Source: Promethearchaeota archaeon
Lineage (GTDB): Archaea; Asgardarchaeota; Lokiarchaeia; Sigyniarchaeales; SOKP01
Direction of reading: 5' to 3'
DNA: 64,000 bases
NCBI GenBank assembly: GCA_030603385.1
Contig: JAUVXW010000005.1
Coordinates: forward strand, 92,568 to 156,567
The first letter of the stretch is position 1; each line of letters begins with the position of its first letter. Below are positions 44,311 through 54,718 of this stretch, piece by piece. The notes beneath the pieces were generated by a model. The model searched no databases. It saw only the letters and a list, made by a program, of their open reading frames with translations, and was not told the DNA's origin. The translations under genes were made by a program, and so were the position numbers.

Positions 44311-45624
44311 TTGATTAATATGAATACTTTAAAAGTTATCAATTCTGATCAAATAAACGAGGAAACTATATATAAATATATCCCTCGTACAGAGACTCAA
44401 TTAGAATTAATCAGAGATTCTGTAATTAAGATTATTCAAGAGGTAAAAGAAAAAGGGGATAAAGCTCTAATTGAATTCACCCATAAATTTGATAAAGTAA
44501 AATTAACTAAAAGAGAAATTCAAGTATCAAAAGATGAATTATCTCAAGCTTATGACCAAATTGAACCTACTTTACTTCATGCTATACATTATGCAAAAGA
44601 AAATCTTATTAAATTTAATAAAGCTCAAAAACGAGATGACTGGACTGTTGAAATATCAAAAGGAATTGTCGCTGGGCAAATCTATCGTCCACTCGAAACA
44701 ATTGGAATCTATGTTCCAGGTGGTAAAGCATTATATCCTAGTACGGTTCTGATGATCGCTGCTCCTGCTTATGTTGCAGGAATAAAAGAAATTATTATGT
44801 GTTCTCCACCACAAAAAAACAAAAAAATTGCTCCTGAGGTTTTAGTTGCTGCTAATGAATTTAAAATAGAAAAAATCTATAAAGTAGGTGGTGCACAAGC
44901 CATTGCTGCTATGGCTTATGGCACAGAAATTATTCCAAAAGTTCAAAAAGTAGTTGGCCCTGGTAATATATGGGTTAATGCAGCAAAACAAATTCTTTCA
45001 AATATTATCTCGATAGATGCACCCGCAGGACCTTCAGAGATTTTAATTATTGCTGATGAATCTGCAGATCCAAACTATGTAATAGTTGATTTTATTTCTC
45101 AAATTGAGCATGATCCTGATAATGTAGGAATTTTGGTTTCTGATTCAGAATATCTGATTAGTCAAATAGAAAATTCGATTGATAAATATGTTTCCCAATC
45201 AATGAGACGTGATATAATAGAGAAAGCATTGAGAAATAATTCAATACTAATTAAAGCTAAAGACATTGAAGATTGCATAAGAATTAGCAATTTAATTGCC
45301 CCAGAACACCTTGAAATTTTAGTTGAGAATCCAAATGGACTATTAAAAGAAATTACTAATGCTGGTGCCATATTTCTTGGACCTTATTCTCCTGTATCTT
45401 TAGGAGATTATTGTGCTGGAACAAACCATATCCTCCCAACAGGGGGAAGCGCTAAAAAATATTCTGGTTTAAATCTATATGATTTTTTAAAAACAATTGA
45501 TGTGTTAAAATGTGAAATAGAGGGTTTAGAAAAACTCAGTGAGGCAGCAATTAAATTAGCTGAATATGAAGGATTATTTGCTCATAAAAGATCAATCGAA
45601 GAAAGATTAAAAGATAAAGATTAA
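44311..45624 (+). CDS. hisD: Histidinol dehydrogenase
   Basis: A 437-residue zinc-dependent enzyme. GGAQAIAAMAYGTEIIPKV and the nucleotide-binding DAPAGPSEILIIADE are clear, and SQIEHDPDN carries zinc ligands; SLGDYCAGTNHILPTGG is also diagnostic. It oxidises histidinol to histidine. TTG 44311 or ATG 44320 may be the start; there is no strong ribosome site for either. Confidence 0.93.
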   Translation: MINMNTLKVINSDQINEETIYKYIPRTETQLELIRDSVIKIIQEVKEKGDKALIEFTHKFDKVKLTKREIQVSKDELSQAYDQIEPTLLHAIHYAKENLIKFNKAQKRDDWTVEISKGIVAGQIYRPLETIGIYVPGGKALYPSTVLMIAAPAYVAGIKEIIMCSPPQKNKKIAPEVLVAANEFKIEKIYKVGGAQAIAAMAYGTEIIPKVQKVVGPGNIWVNAAKQILSNIISIDAPAGPSEILIIADESADPNYVIVDFISQIEHDPDNVGILVSDSEYLISQIENSIDKYVSQSMRRDIIEKALRNNSILIKAKDIEDCIRISNLIAPEHLEILVENPNGLLKEITNAGAIFLGPYSPVSLGDYCAGTNHILPTGGSAKKYSGLNLYDFLKTIDVLKCEIEGLEKLSEAAIKLAEYEGLFAHKRSIEERLKDKD

Positions 45625-45709
45625 ATTTAATTAAGTAAATACATAAAATATTAATTTAATAAGAAAAACAATAGTATACATAGTTTTAAAATTACAAAAG
45701 GTTGATTAA

Positions 45710-46795
45710 ATGGAATTAAATGAATTGCTGAGAGAACACCTAAGAAAATATTCAGCATATGAACCTGGTGAACAACCGATGGAAGATGGCTGGCTTAAAT
45801 TAAATACTAATGAAAATCCCTTTCCACCAATTCCCGAAATATTAAATGATATAAAAAATGCTGTTAATGAAAAGATCAGACTTTACCCTGACCCTACTTC
45901 CTTTGAATTACGCAAAGAAATTCTAAATGTATTATTACGAGATAAAGATACATTGACAAATAGGAATTCAATATTTATTGGAAACGGTTCTGATGAAATA
46001 TTTGATGTAATTTTTAAAATGTTTATTGACCCCGGGGATGAAATCGTTATTTTCTATCCATCTTATGGATTATATAAAGTATTAGCCACACTTTATAACG
46101 CTAAAATTACAGAAATTCAATTAAATGATGATTTTTCTATACCAGATTCAGCATTTAACGCAAAAGGTAAACTTATGTTTATTAATTCACCAAATAATCC
46201 TAATGGAAAATCATATGGCAATGCAACAATTTTAAAATTGTGTGGAAGCTTCCCTGGCGTTGTAGTTGTTGATGAGGCTTATGGGGATTTTTCAACCCAA
46301 ACAAGCCTTCCCTTATTAAAAAAAGTAAAGAATTTGATTGTAAATCGATCATTTTCCAAAAGTTTTTCAATTGCCGCGTTGAGAATGGGTTTCGCGTTGG
46401 CTGATCCCGAGATTATAAAAGAAATGAATAGAGTTAAATTACCATATAATACAAACTATCTAGGACAAATTGCCGCTCTATCATGTATTAAGCATAGTAA
46501 TAAAATTTTTGAAAGAAACAAAAAAATCATAGAGGAAAGAAATAGGTTAACTGAGGAATTAAATAAATTTAATGGAATTAGCGTTTTACCTTCGGATTCT
46601 AATTTTATTTTTATAAAATTTGAAGACAAATCTAAAACCTTAAAATTTGTGTGGGATTTAAAAGAAATGAAAATACTTGTTAGACACTTTAGCAAACCTG
46701 GTCTCTACAACTATATTCGGCTAACAGTTGGTATGGAAGTAGATAATAATAAGTTTATTGACGCTTTTCAGAAGATTGCAGACAAATATTTATAG
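45710..46795 (+). CDS. hisC: Histidinol-phosphate aminotransferase
   Basis: A 361-residue class I/II PLP aminotransferase. LNTNENPFPP near the N-terminus, GNGSDEIFDVIF, NSPNNPNGKSYG and the PLP lysine in NRSFSKSFSIAALRMG are all present. It converts imidazole acetol phosphate to histidinol phosphate and sits 85 bases after hisD. The remaining his genes are not in the window. Confidence 0.92.
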   Translation: MELNELLREHLRKYSAYEPGEQPMEDGWLKLNTNENPFPPIPEILNDIKNAVNEKIRLYPDPTSFELRKEILNVLLRDKDTLTNRNSIFIGNGSDEIFDVIFKMFIDPGDEIVIFYPSYGLYKVLATLYNAKITEIQLNDDFSIPDSAFNAKGKLMFINSPNNPNGKSYGNATILKLCGSFPGVVVVDEAYGDFSTQTSLPLLKKVKNLIVNRSFSKSFSIAALRMGFALADPEIIKEMNRVKLPYNTNYLGQIAALSCIKHSNKIFERNKKIIEERNRLTEELNKFNGISVLPSDSNFIFIKFEDKSKTLKFVWDLKEMKILVRHFSKPGLYNYIRLTVGMEVDNNKFIDAFQKIADKYL

Positions 46796-46861
46796 TGAAT
46801 AAAAACTAAAATATTTAAAATTTTAATTTAATAATTTTATTAATACCAAAATTTAGGCGAG

Positions 46862-48052
46862 TTGGTAAAAATACCCCGTACTGTATTTCCTTTAGATAAA
46901 GCAATAACTAAGGTTGAATGTCAATTTTGTGGATACAAAATTTCAAAACCTTTTCCTAAGGATCAACTATGCCCTAAATGTGGTAGATTTTTAGCCATCT
47001 TACATGATATAACAGCCGAAGAGAAAGAGAAAGTTCAACCTAAACAGTTTGAGACTAAAACCACTACATTATCTTCAAAATTGCAAGGTAAAGTAAAAAT
47101 AAAAGAAAAATCTTTAAGTATCTCTTTAGAGAGTGAGAAAATCCAATTGAAGAAAGGTGAATATGTAAAATTACTTGGAATCACCTCGATTGATAGGACT
47201 CAGTTATATTGTAGTAATAAAAATTTAAGATACTTACTAGAATTAACGAATAATTTAGATTTTATAGCTACAGGTGTGTTAGGTGGAGTCCTTGATAAAA
47301 TGCTTCTAATTTCTGTAGAACAAAATACTGAAGAAAAATGCCAATTCTATGTTAAAAATGATATCATCTATATAATCTATGGTAAATTCCCGGATAAAAA
47401 AGGAAAATGGCTTCTTGAGCAAATGTCGAATAATTACTCTGAATTAGTAAGAGGTAAAGATGTTAATAGCTTAGATAAATTAGAATCATATCAAATTGAA
47501 AAAGAATTCAAACGACGCACAAAATTTATTCTTACTGAATATCTTAAATTACAAGAAGTATTTTCTGATCAAGAAATACCGTACGTTGAAGACACTATTC
47601 GAATTGACTATTTGGGTTTATCTTCTATGTCAATTGGAGTTATTTCATTATTAATAGGAGAGGATTTAAATGTTGAACTGCAAATAGAAGTGGATAGTCC
47701 AGAGGAGGAGAAAGAGATGAAAGAATCAATGTTAACAGCAAGAATCGAAGCTATTGCCGCAAACACTCAAGGAAATACTGGAGCATTCCCTCGCTGGATA
47801 TCTGTAAAACTCGGATTTCAAAAATATAGATTTTTAACATTTAAAAAATATCAAAATGATTACTTCCTTTCATTACTTTCTGAAGGGAACTTAAGAAAAA
47901 TTGATCAAGTTGAAGAAATATTTGAGCCTAAAATTAGTAAAGTAACCCAATCAACTTTTTCTGGGAATTTGAAACCCTTTAATGTATTGAAATTAAGTTT
48001 AGAAGAAGATTTAGCTAAAAGAAGAAAATTCCCACCATTTACGTTTGCTTAA
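46862..48052 (+). CDS. Zinc-ribbon protein of unknown function
   Basis: A 396-residue protein from TTG 46862, preceded by AGGCGAG. A zinc ribbon is formed by CQFCGY at residues 20-23 and CPKCGR at 37-40. Residues about 80-396 are alpha/beta with no motif I recognise; DYLGLSSMSIGVISLLIGED and ARIEAIAANTQGNTGAFPRW stand out as possible conserved blocks. No membrane segment is present. It follows the his genes on the same strand but has no evident link to them. Confidence 0.55.
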   Translation: MVKIPRTVFPLDKAITKVECQFCGYKISKPFPKDQLCPKCGRFLAILHDITAEEKEKVQPKQFETKTTTLSSKLQGKVKIKEKSLSISLESEKIQLKKGEYVKLLGITSIDRTQLYCSNKNLRYLLELTNNLDFIATGVLGGVLDKMLLISVEQNTEEKCQFYVKNDIIYIIYGKFPDKKGKWLLEQMSNNYSELVRGKDVNSLDKLESYQIEKEFKRRTKFILTEYLKLQEVFSDQEIPYVEDTIRIDYLGLSSMSIGVISLLIGEDLNVELQIEVDSPEEEKEMKESMLTARIEAIAANTQGNTGAFPRWISVKLGFQKYRFLTFKKYQNDYFLSLLSEGNLRKIDQVEEIFEPKISKVTQSTFSGNLKPFNVLKLSLEEDLAKRRKFPPFTFA

Positions 48053-48129
48053 GAATATATTAAAATTATACTGAGGAGATTTTCTCTTCAGCAATTTTAA
48101 TGATTTAGAAATAATAAAAAATATAATAA

Positions 48130-48267
48130 GTGTTTACAATTGCTCGATACCTAGAAATAAATTCTGTGATTTCACGCATTAATGATATAATTAATAATAT
48201 TAAACCTAATGATTTTCCTCCACTAACTCGAGTTCTTTTAAAAGATTCTTACACAAAATTAGAATAA
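48130..48267 (+). CDS. Short ORF of unknown status
   Basis: A GTG-started frame of 45 residues (for example FTIARYLEINSVISRIND) in the 228-base gap between two larger genes. It resembles an ordinary helical protein but has no identifiable family and no strong ribosome site; it may be the remnant of a larger gene. Confidence 0.2.
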   Translation: MFTIARYLEINSVISRINDIINNIKPNDFPPLTRVLLKDSYTKLE

Positions 48268-48280
48268 AAATAAAAAGAAT

Positions 48281-49612
48281 TTAATCTTCTATTAATGCGG
48301 TTTTACCACTACCCCATACTCCAAGTGCGATCCCTAATTCTTTGTGTTCTTTAGCAACTTGTTTTACATTTTTTCCTTGCATAACAGCATCAATTGCTTG
48401 TCTAAATGCTTTAGCGCCAGATGTTGGACCATCAGGATGACTATGAATACCACCACCACTACCAATTAAAATATCATTACCGGCTTCTTTCATACATTTT
48501 TCAACCATTCCAGGTGTAATTCCTCCACTGGGCATTGGTAATGTTGGTTTGATATGTTGAAATGGAAATCGAAGTGCTTTAAGATTCTGCTCATATCTCT
48601 CATCTAATATCTCGGCTTTTCCATAAGGTGCAGGAATTACAACTGTATCAGCACCACAAATTCGTGGTAATTTTGCAAAAGTTAGCATACTAGTCATTCC
48701 TGTCCATATCCCCCCAAAGTAAGTCCCTCCAAAATCCATATGCCCTAAAATAGGAACTTTTATTGATGGATCTTCGGCAATTTGTCTTAGAGCTTCAAAT
48801 CCAGTAGTTAAGTAATTTATCATTAAGGCATTGGCTCCTAATTCTATCATCTTATCGGCGTATTCGAACATTTCCGGGAATTTAGTGGTAATATTTATAG
48901 TGTATAATGTTTTTTCTCCTTTTTCTGAGTCTGCTCTATCAACAGCTTCCATAACTTTTACAATTCTTTCTTCTAATCTATTAAAAGAAGGGTTTGATAT
49001 TAATTCATCATCTTTTACCACATCACAACCACCAACGGCAGCTTTGTATACTAGATCTGCCGCAACATCTGCTGTATGCCCTGTACAAGGCTTTACCATA
49101 TTGTTTAAAAGAGGACGTTCTGGTACATTCATTAATTTTCGTAAACCATCGATCCCAAACTTAGGTCCTTTAAAATCCTCTAACCATGCTTTAGGGAAAG
49201 CCAGATCTACTAATTTTAATCCGTGTGTAATGCTAATATTTCCAATAACTGTTGTAAAAAGCATTGGTATTCCCATTCCTTTAATATTTATAATAGGAAA
49301 CCCGATTTGTACAAAATAAATTCGTTCCTTAATATCTTTAGGCACCACATATTCTATGTGAGGCAATTCATATACTCCAAGCACTCTTGCTACATGATGT
49401 TTTCTAACCTCTTCTGTCTCAGCAGGAACTCGAACCCATGTTCCTGTTGATTGTTCGATTGCCACGAATCTAGAGAGATAGTTAACATTTTGTCCCTTAG
49501 GGCGTTTTATAATATAACTTGCAATAATATATTTTTCTAAATCTATACCGTCTAAGCCAATGGCTTCTGGAGTATCTAAATATTTTTCACAGCTAGGAAA
49601 GTTTTTATCCAT
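48281..49612 (-). CDS. RuBisCO-like protein (form IV-like large subunit)
   Basis: A 443-residue member of the RuBisCO large-subunit superfamily. The carbamylation motif is intact (GGCDVVKDDELI, with Lys, Asp and Glu), as are the loop-6 Lys (PYGKAEILDE), the Ser in MPSGGITPGM and the GGG phosphate site (IGSGGGIHSHPDG). But the KPKLG motif is KPCTGHT, losing the second lysine, and the usual HxR and HSGT positions read GHMDFGG and VIPAPYG, so the RuBP-binding Arg and His are missing. Carboxylation is doubtful; an enolase- or isomerase-type reaction is more likely. Confidence 0.8.
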   Translation of the reverse strand: MDKNFPSCEKYLDTPEAIGLDGIDLEKYIIASYIIKRPKGQNVNYLSRFVAIEQSTGTWVRVPAETEEVRKHHVARVLGVYELPHIEYVVPKDIKERIYFVQIGFPIINIKGMGIPMLFTTVIGNISITHGLKLVDLAFPKAWLEDFKGPKFGIDGLRKLMNVPERPLLNNMVKPCTGHTADVAADLVYKAAVGGCDVVKDDELISNPSFNRLEERIVKVMEAVDRADSEKGEKTLYTINITTKFPEMFEYADKMIELGANALMINYLTTGFEALRQIAEDPSIKVPILGHMDFGGTYFGGIWTGMTSMLTFAKLPRICGADTVVIPAPYGKAEILDERYEQNLKALRFPFQHIKPTLPMPSGGITPGMVEKCMKEAGNDILIGSGGGIHSHPDGPTSGAKAFRQAIDAVMQGKNVKQVAKEHKELGIALGVWGSGKTALIED

Positions 49613-49726
49613 TTTAATTTCACATAATTAGTTTATTGATTGTTCTAATTGAGATTAATACTAATCAACTCAAAAATATTTTGATATTAAGAAAAAAATA
49701 AAAAATAAGAAAATTTTAAAATTTAA

Positions 49727-50842
49727 TTAATCTTTCACTTTAGCTTCTGCTTTTTGCGCTGCTTTTAAATTTGTATACGTGTTTTCAAGTACAGTCAAGT
49801 ATTCAATTAAAACTTGATCAGCTTTTGATTTTTGTTCATATACTGTTTTAATAACATTCATTAGATATTTTGGGAACATTAAATCTAGATGAAAATCAGA
49901 TAGAAGCGCATAATATTCATTGCCTCGTTCATCTTGGAAGACTTGTATCAATTGAGTATCCCAAAGCATCTTTAATACATCATCGAGGTCTTCTACCCCT
50001 TTCTTTCTAAGTTTCTCCAGGTCATTCTTAGTAACAACGGCAGTTCTTAATAATCTTATTGTTTCATAAACTTGTGGATTGGTAAGAACATCTAATATTC
50101 TGAGATTATCTCCTTCTGAGGGTTGATAATTTTGAAAATATCTTCGAACATCAGTTTTATAATTTTCAACAAGTTGAGAAGGTAAACCTCGATCTGCTGG
50201 GTCTCTTAAAATAATCGCTGGTGGCACGCGCATAAGGACAATATCTTTTATCAAGAAAATTAGTTCAGAAGGCATACCTTTTACTGATGCTTCTTTGACT
50301 ATCTCACGTTTAATGAGTTCCATTAAAACACCTTCGACATCAACAAATCCTTGTTTATATCTGTCTTTTAGCCAAATCATCAGTTCTGATTTAGAGACTA
50401 CACCTTCATCCCTTAAACGCTTAATTATCATACGTTTTATTTCATCTTGATATGTAAGCGCAAGTCGTTGCTCAGTACTTAAAGTGGGATACACTGATAA
50501 TCGTCGGAATAGCGTAGGGATCATTTGGAGAAATGCATCATCTTCCAAATTTGTTAGTATAATTCTAGAAATATCTATTAATCCTTCTTCGTATGCATCT
50601 GGATCATCATCAAGATTCAAGAGTAGAAGAACATAGAAGTTTTTCTCTGGTCCAGTGTAGTATGATGCAATATTTAATGAACCAATCATTAAACTAATCA
50701 TCCCTGATTCTCCGCTATATTCATGGGTGCTATAAACTTGCATTAGTGTTTTCTCAGTTAATACAATTTCTTCTGGGTATTTAGATAATATTTCAGTACC
50801 TGCCCTGTCATCCCATCTCATTATAACTAATCCAATTGGCAT
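49727..50842 (-). CDS. Longin-like plus winged-helix cytosolic protein, copy A
   Basis: A 371-residue protein. Residues about 1-105 (MPIGLVIMRWDDRAGTEIL to the DISRIIL helix) fit a longin/roadblock-type alpha-beta domain. Residues about 120-310 contain helix-turn-helix-like units (EGVVSKSELMIWLKDRYKQG, then TKNDLEKLRKKGVEDLDD). The order longin then winged helices recalls the Nprl2/Nprl3 family, by architecture only. The ATG directly abuts the TAA of the surface-protein gene, and AAAGGAGGTGT just upstream is a strong ribosome site, so the two are translationally coupled. A close paralogue lies at 56.4 kb. Confidence 0.65.
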   Translation of the reverse strand: MPIGLVIMRWDDRAGTEILSKYPEEIVLTEKTLMQVYSTHEYSGESGMISLMIGSLNIASYYTGPEKNFYVLLLLNLDDDPDAYEEGLIDISRIILTNLEDDAFLQMIPTLFRRLSVYPTLSTEQRLALTYQDEIKRMIIKRLRDEGVVSKSELMIWLKDRYKQGFVDVEGVLMELIKREIVKEASVKGMPSELIFLIKDIVLMRVPPAIILRDPADRGLPSQLVENYKTDVRRYFQNYQPSEGDNLRILDVLTNPQVYETIRLLRTAVVTKNDLEKLRKKGVEDLDDVLKMLWDTQLIQVFQDERGNEYYALLSDFHLDLMFPKYLMNVIKTVYEQKSKADQVLIEYLTVLENTYTNLKAAQKAEAKVKD

Positions 50843-53800
50843 TTATTCTACACCTCCTTTAAGATCTTTAAATTCCCCTGTCGTTTCGGGTAAAGTTTTC
50901 TTTTTCTTACCCTCTAAACCTAATACTTTCTGCAAGGATAACCCAAGCATTTCCCATCTGTCTCCTAATCTTTTTACCATGTATTCTTCCTTTGAAGGAT
51001 ACAGTAGTGAATCTGAGATAGACTTTTTACCTTTGATGTCTTTCTTCATTTTCTTCGCTTTTTTAACGAATGTAGGTATTCTAGCTTGTTGTACTGTCCG
51101 ATAAATAGCTAAACTTGCAGTCACAGCGACAATAGCACCGATAATCATTAAGAGGTAGAAGGTTGGGAATCCGAATGTTTCATGCATGTTAACAACAATT
51201 GTTATTGGCTTTGTTAAAGTAGAGAAATATTGCATTTCAATAGTAAGTGTTGCAGTAAATGTTGCAGGAATAAAGAACGCATCAGCGATTTTAGGAAAAT
51301 CTACTAAGGTATATGTTCCATCTCCATTATCTTCAAAATCATAAGTAGTTTCTTTAAAGGTGATAGATACATTTGCTCCGATAACTGGTACTGAACTATT
51401 TAGATCCGATAGTATCAATGTAAATCGTAATGACTCTCCTGATTCTACTTCAGTTTTTTTTGAAATGGTTCCTTTAAATTCATCTGGCCATTCAATATGA
51501 AAATTTCTTTTTTGAATGGTTAAAGAAATTATAGCAATTCGATGTTCATAATTTAGCTTATCTAAAGTCACTATTATTGAATATTCCCCATCAAGACGAG
51601 TCCTTGTATCAAGATCTAAGACAAATTTATTACCTACTGTTTCAACTAATTCTCCAGTTTCCGTCGTGCCTGGAATGGGCTCTCCATTTTCAAGTTTTTG
51701 TAAAAGATAACTTTGCTCATCTAAATTAGAAATTGGATTTGTACTAAATACGTCTGTATATTCAAATGTAAAAATAATTTCTTCAAAAATAAGAATATCT
51801 TCAGAAATATACAGTAACCCAGAAGATTCATTTATCTTTGTTGGTCTTGAGATAATATTAACATATATGAAACTTTCAATTTTCGAATAGTTTTCATAGC
51901 TTGCAGTTATATCAAATCTATATTTCCCAACATTTGTAGCGAGGGAAGTATCTATACCAAAGGTATAATATTCCGCTATCGGACCAGGTTCTAGCGAACC
52001 TGAACCATAATCCCACTCGTAAGTGAATGTGTCAGGTGCTAAAGCTGTGTTTGTTATATTGTCAAAAAATCTTGCTGATATATTGACGAAGTACCCATAA
52101 TAATCTGAAATTTCATAATCGAGTCCTATATTTTTAGGTAATTCATTAGGCATTGAAGTGTAATTGTGTAATGTTAGACCTGTAGGTTTAGCGTATAAAG
52201 TAAATCCAAAATATACTACCTCAGGATCATTCCAAAATGCTTTATACCCAGAAACCAATACGTAATAGAATTCAGAAACATCTCCGGCAGAAAGAAAATT
52301 TGAGTTTATTGTTATGGTAAAGTTACCTGTCGGCCCTGATGCATGAGTCATTGGCTGCTCAAAAATTGTTTGTCCAAATTTCGTATATACTGTCCAGGTT
52401 GCTGATGTTACAGAGGCATTTCGGTACCAATCACCGTACCAGTTTTCTCCCCCATCATCTGAAGTTTCATAAAAAACCCAGAAAGACATATTTTCACCCC
52501 AATTTACGGTAGAATCCCCATCATATGATGTAAAATTAGCTATTCTATCCGTAAAGTTCAAGTCTAATTGAAATACAAGAGAAGATGCCTGATCTAATGA
52601 ATAGTTATACCATGTAGTATAACCTGGAGGTTTGGGTTTATCTGAAGTGTTGACTATAAAGGTTTGTTGTAAACTAACAATCCATAACGTAAAGTTATAA
52701 GTCTGTCCGGTTTTATACCAAAATCCAAATTCTTTAGTCAGATCTCCATATGCGTATCCCGTAGTATCTGTTTCCAAATCAACTATACCCGTTCCCATTG
52801 TATCTTCAACTTTTATAGTAACTCCTGTTACAGTTTCCATACCTGTGCTGTCTATTACTAGTATATCTAATTTAGACATAGCTACTGTTATATTTTCCTG
52901 ATAGATCCCTTGACCTAGACGATTAATAACACTTTCATTTAAAGGAGTAGGATTTTGTACTATGTAGTCTTCATTATCATAGAATAATGTATAATTATAA
53001 CTTGATTGGTTTATCCAACGAAAAGTTGCTGCCCCATTGGAATCTAAGATAAGTTTTTCTAGTACTTCGCTGCTCCCAGCACTAACATTTATGTACCCAT
53101 AATTGAATGGATCTCCATCCAAATCATCAACTTCAAAATCTATTGTCCATAAGTCAGCAATTACAGTAGTGTCCACAAATAAGCCTTTAAATTCTAATTC
53201 ACCGCCAACTGCACTACTATCATATACAACATTTTCATATAAACCAGAAATTAATGTATAATTGACAGTTATATTATATTTACCAAATATAACTCTACTA
53301 AAAACAGCTTCCCCATTTGAATCAGTTAGAATAGAGGTGATACCACTCATATTTAATATTTGAGTACCGTTCCATAACGCTACTTCTGCGCCAGGAACTA
53401 GTCTATCATCAACATCTTTAACAGTGATTGTTACTGTAGCAGCGCGCTCAACTTCACCAAGTAAATCTATGTCTAATGGATAAGAATTTGCTAACCACTC
53501 TATTTCGTTATCTGAAAGTGCATAATCAAAATACCTAACATCATCTAAAGCCCCCTCAAAATAATGATTATTTCTTGCACCATTCCAAGTAGTTGCTTCA
53601 GAACCATCTCCTATAAAACCAAATCTAGTCTGACCGACATCTCCAACTGGTATTAAATTCCAAGTGTTCACTTGTGCATCCAATGAACCATCCACATAAA
53701 CTTTTTTATCAAACTCCAATGAATAATCGAACGTTACTACGCAATGATGCCAAGCAGCAGGAATATCTTCATCAATATTTGTACTCCCAGTAAAATCATT

Positions 53801-54718
53801 AGTACCCCCATTATATGAAGTATCGAATTCAACATGACCATCAGTTGCTCGATATCCTGGAGTTCCAGCAGCGAAGGTAAAATACTCAGATCTATCAAAG
53901 TCAAGTATGGACCATCCCCCCAGATTTAATCCTATTTTCACCCAAGCTGAAGCTGTGAATTGATAAATAGGTCCTGTTAGAGTAGTAGCTTGATAAGCAG
54001 CATCAGGAGAATTAAATGACATATTTAATGCAATAAATTCATTTCCACCATCAAAATTAAGTGCATAATCTCCTTGAACTCCCTGAATATAATTGTTATC
54101 ATCCATATTTACAAAAGTTCCGTGATATTTATCGCCTATCGAATCATATGCCATAGTTCCAGAACCTTCTTCGAATTCCCATCTAGCAATGCCATCTGGG
54201 CAGTTATCCATGTAATAACTTGTAGCAGGGCCCACAGTACTGTTTCCATAATAGAGAAATGTGTCATATTCTATAGATCCTGCGGTAGAGTTTGACTCAA
54301 ACCAGACAGTTGCCAGATCTGTGCTTGAAAAATCTTTTTTTATGTAATAATTTCTTAAAATTCCATTTTCCACAATTCTAATGTCATCTAAATCATCTTG
54401 CAAATGCCCAGAATCATATAAGTTTTTCCAATTAAATTGAATTTTAATTATATTATCAGTTAGATTATAATCTCCCGGATTCGTAATGTTAATGCATTGT
54501 CTCCATTGATAAGATACATTCCACCAAGAATCTTCACCAATCCCATTACTTAAAACTGGTAGTATAAATCCTCCTTTGTCAGTATCCATTTCATCATTAA
54601 TATTATTCACTGAATTACTAGGAATTAATGGAATAACAAGCAAAACTGAACTTACCGTTAGGATCAACAAGAAACATATTGATATCCTTTGTTTAAACTT
54701 ATTATGTCTCGTTATCAT
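50843..54718 (-). CDS. Giant surface protein with DUF2341/LamG/Ig-like domains and one C-terminal membrane helix, copy A
   Basis: A 1291-residue exported protein. A signal peptide (about 12-35, ISICFLLILTVSSVLLVIP) is followed by a DUF2341-like domain (about 60-160, WWNVSYQWRQCINITNPGDY), a LamG/concanavalin-like domain (about 170-405, ASAWVKIGLNLGGWSILDFD), then CNA-B-like and Ig-like beta domains (for example ITVKDVDDRLVPGAEVALWN). About residue 1185 a single membrane helix (FYLLMIIGAIVAVTASLAIY) leads to a basic cytosolic tail of about 85 residues shared with copy B. Many N-x-S/T sites suggest glycosylation. It is coupled to the longin-like gene downstream. Confidence 0.75.
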   Translation of the reverse strand: MITRHNKFKQRISICFLLILTVSSVLLVIPLIPSNSVNNINDEMDTDKGGFILPVLSNGIGEDSWWNVSYQWRQCINITNPGDYNLTDNIIKIQFNWKNLYDSGHLQDDLDDIRIVENGILRNYYIKKDFSSTDLATVWFESNSTAGSIEYDTFLYYGNSTVGPATSYYMDNCPDGIARWEFEEGSGTMAYDSIGDKYHGTFVNMDDNNYIQGVQGDYALNFDGGNEFIALNMSFNSPDAAYQATTLTGPIYQFTASAWVKIGLNLGGWSILDFDRSEYFTFAAGTPGYRATDGHVEFDTSYNGGTNDFTGSTNIDEDIPAAWHHCVVTFDYSLEFDKKVYVDGSLDAQVNTWNLIPVGDVGQTRFGFIGDGSEATTWNGARNNHYFEGALDDVRYFDYALSDNEIEWLANSYPLDIDLLGEVERAATVTITVKDVDDRLVPGAEVALWNGTQILNMSGITSILTDSNGEAVFSRVIFGKYNITVNYTLISGLYENVVYDSSAVGGELEFKGLFVDTTVIADLWTIDFEVDDLDGDPFNYGYINVSAGSSEVLEKLILDSNGAATFRWINQSSYNYTLFYDNEDYIVQNPTPLNESVINRLGQGIYQENITVAMSKLDILVIDSTGMETVTGVTIKVEDTMGTGIVDLETDTTGYAYGDLTKEFGFWYKTGQTYNFTLWIVSLQQTFIVNTSDKPKPPGYTTWYNYSLDQASSLVFQLDLNFTDRIANFTSYDGDSTVNWGENMSFWVFYETSDDGGENWYGDWYRNASVTSATWTVYTKFGQTIFEQPMTHASGPTGNFTITINSNFLSAGDVSEFYYVLVSGYKAFWNDPEVVYFGFTLYAKPTGLTLHNYTSMPNELPKNIGLDYEISDYYGYFVNISARFFDNITNTALAPDTFTYEWDYGSGSLEPGPIAEYYTFGIDTSLATNVGKYRFDITASYENYSKIESFIYVNIISRPTKINESSGLLYISEDILIFEEIIFTFEYTDVFSTNPISNLDEQSYLLQKLENGEPIPGTTETGELVETVGNKFVLDLDTRTRLDGEYSIIVTLDKLNYEHRIAIISLTIQKRNFHIEWPDEFKGTISKKTEVESGESLRFTLILSDLNSSVPVIGANVSITFKETTYDFEDNGDGTYTLVDFPKIADAFFIPATFTATLTIEMQYFSTLTKPITIVVNMHETFGFPTFYLLMIIGAIVAVTASLAIYRTVQQARIPTFVKKAKKMKKDIKGKKSISDSLLYPSKEEYMVKRLGDRWEMLGLSLQKVLGLEGKKKKTLPETTGEFKDLKGGVE

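Noticed and set aside
48281..49612. True form III RuBisCO
   Set aside because: Several substrate-binding residues (second Lys of KPK, HxR Arg, HSGT His) are not found at the expected places, so it is called RuBisCO-like.
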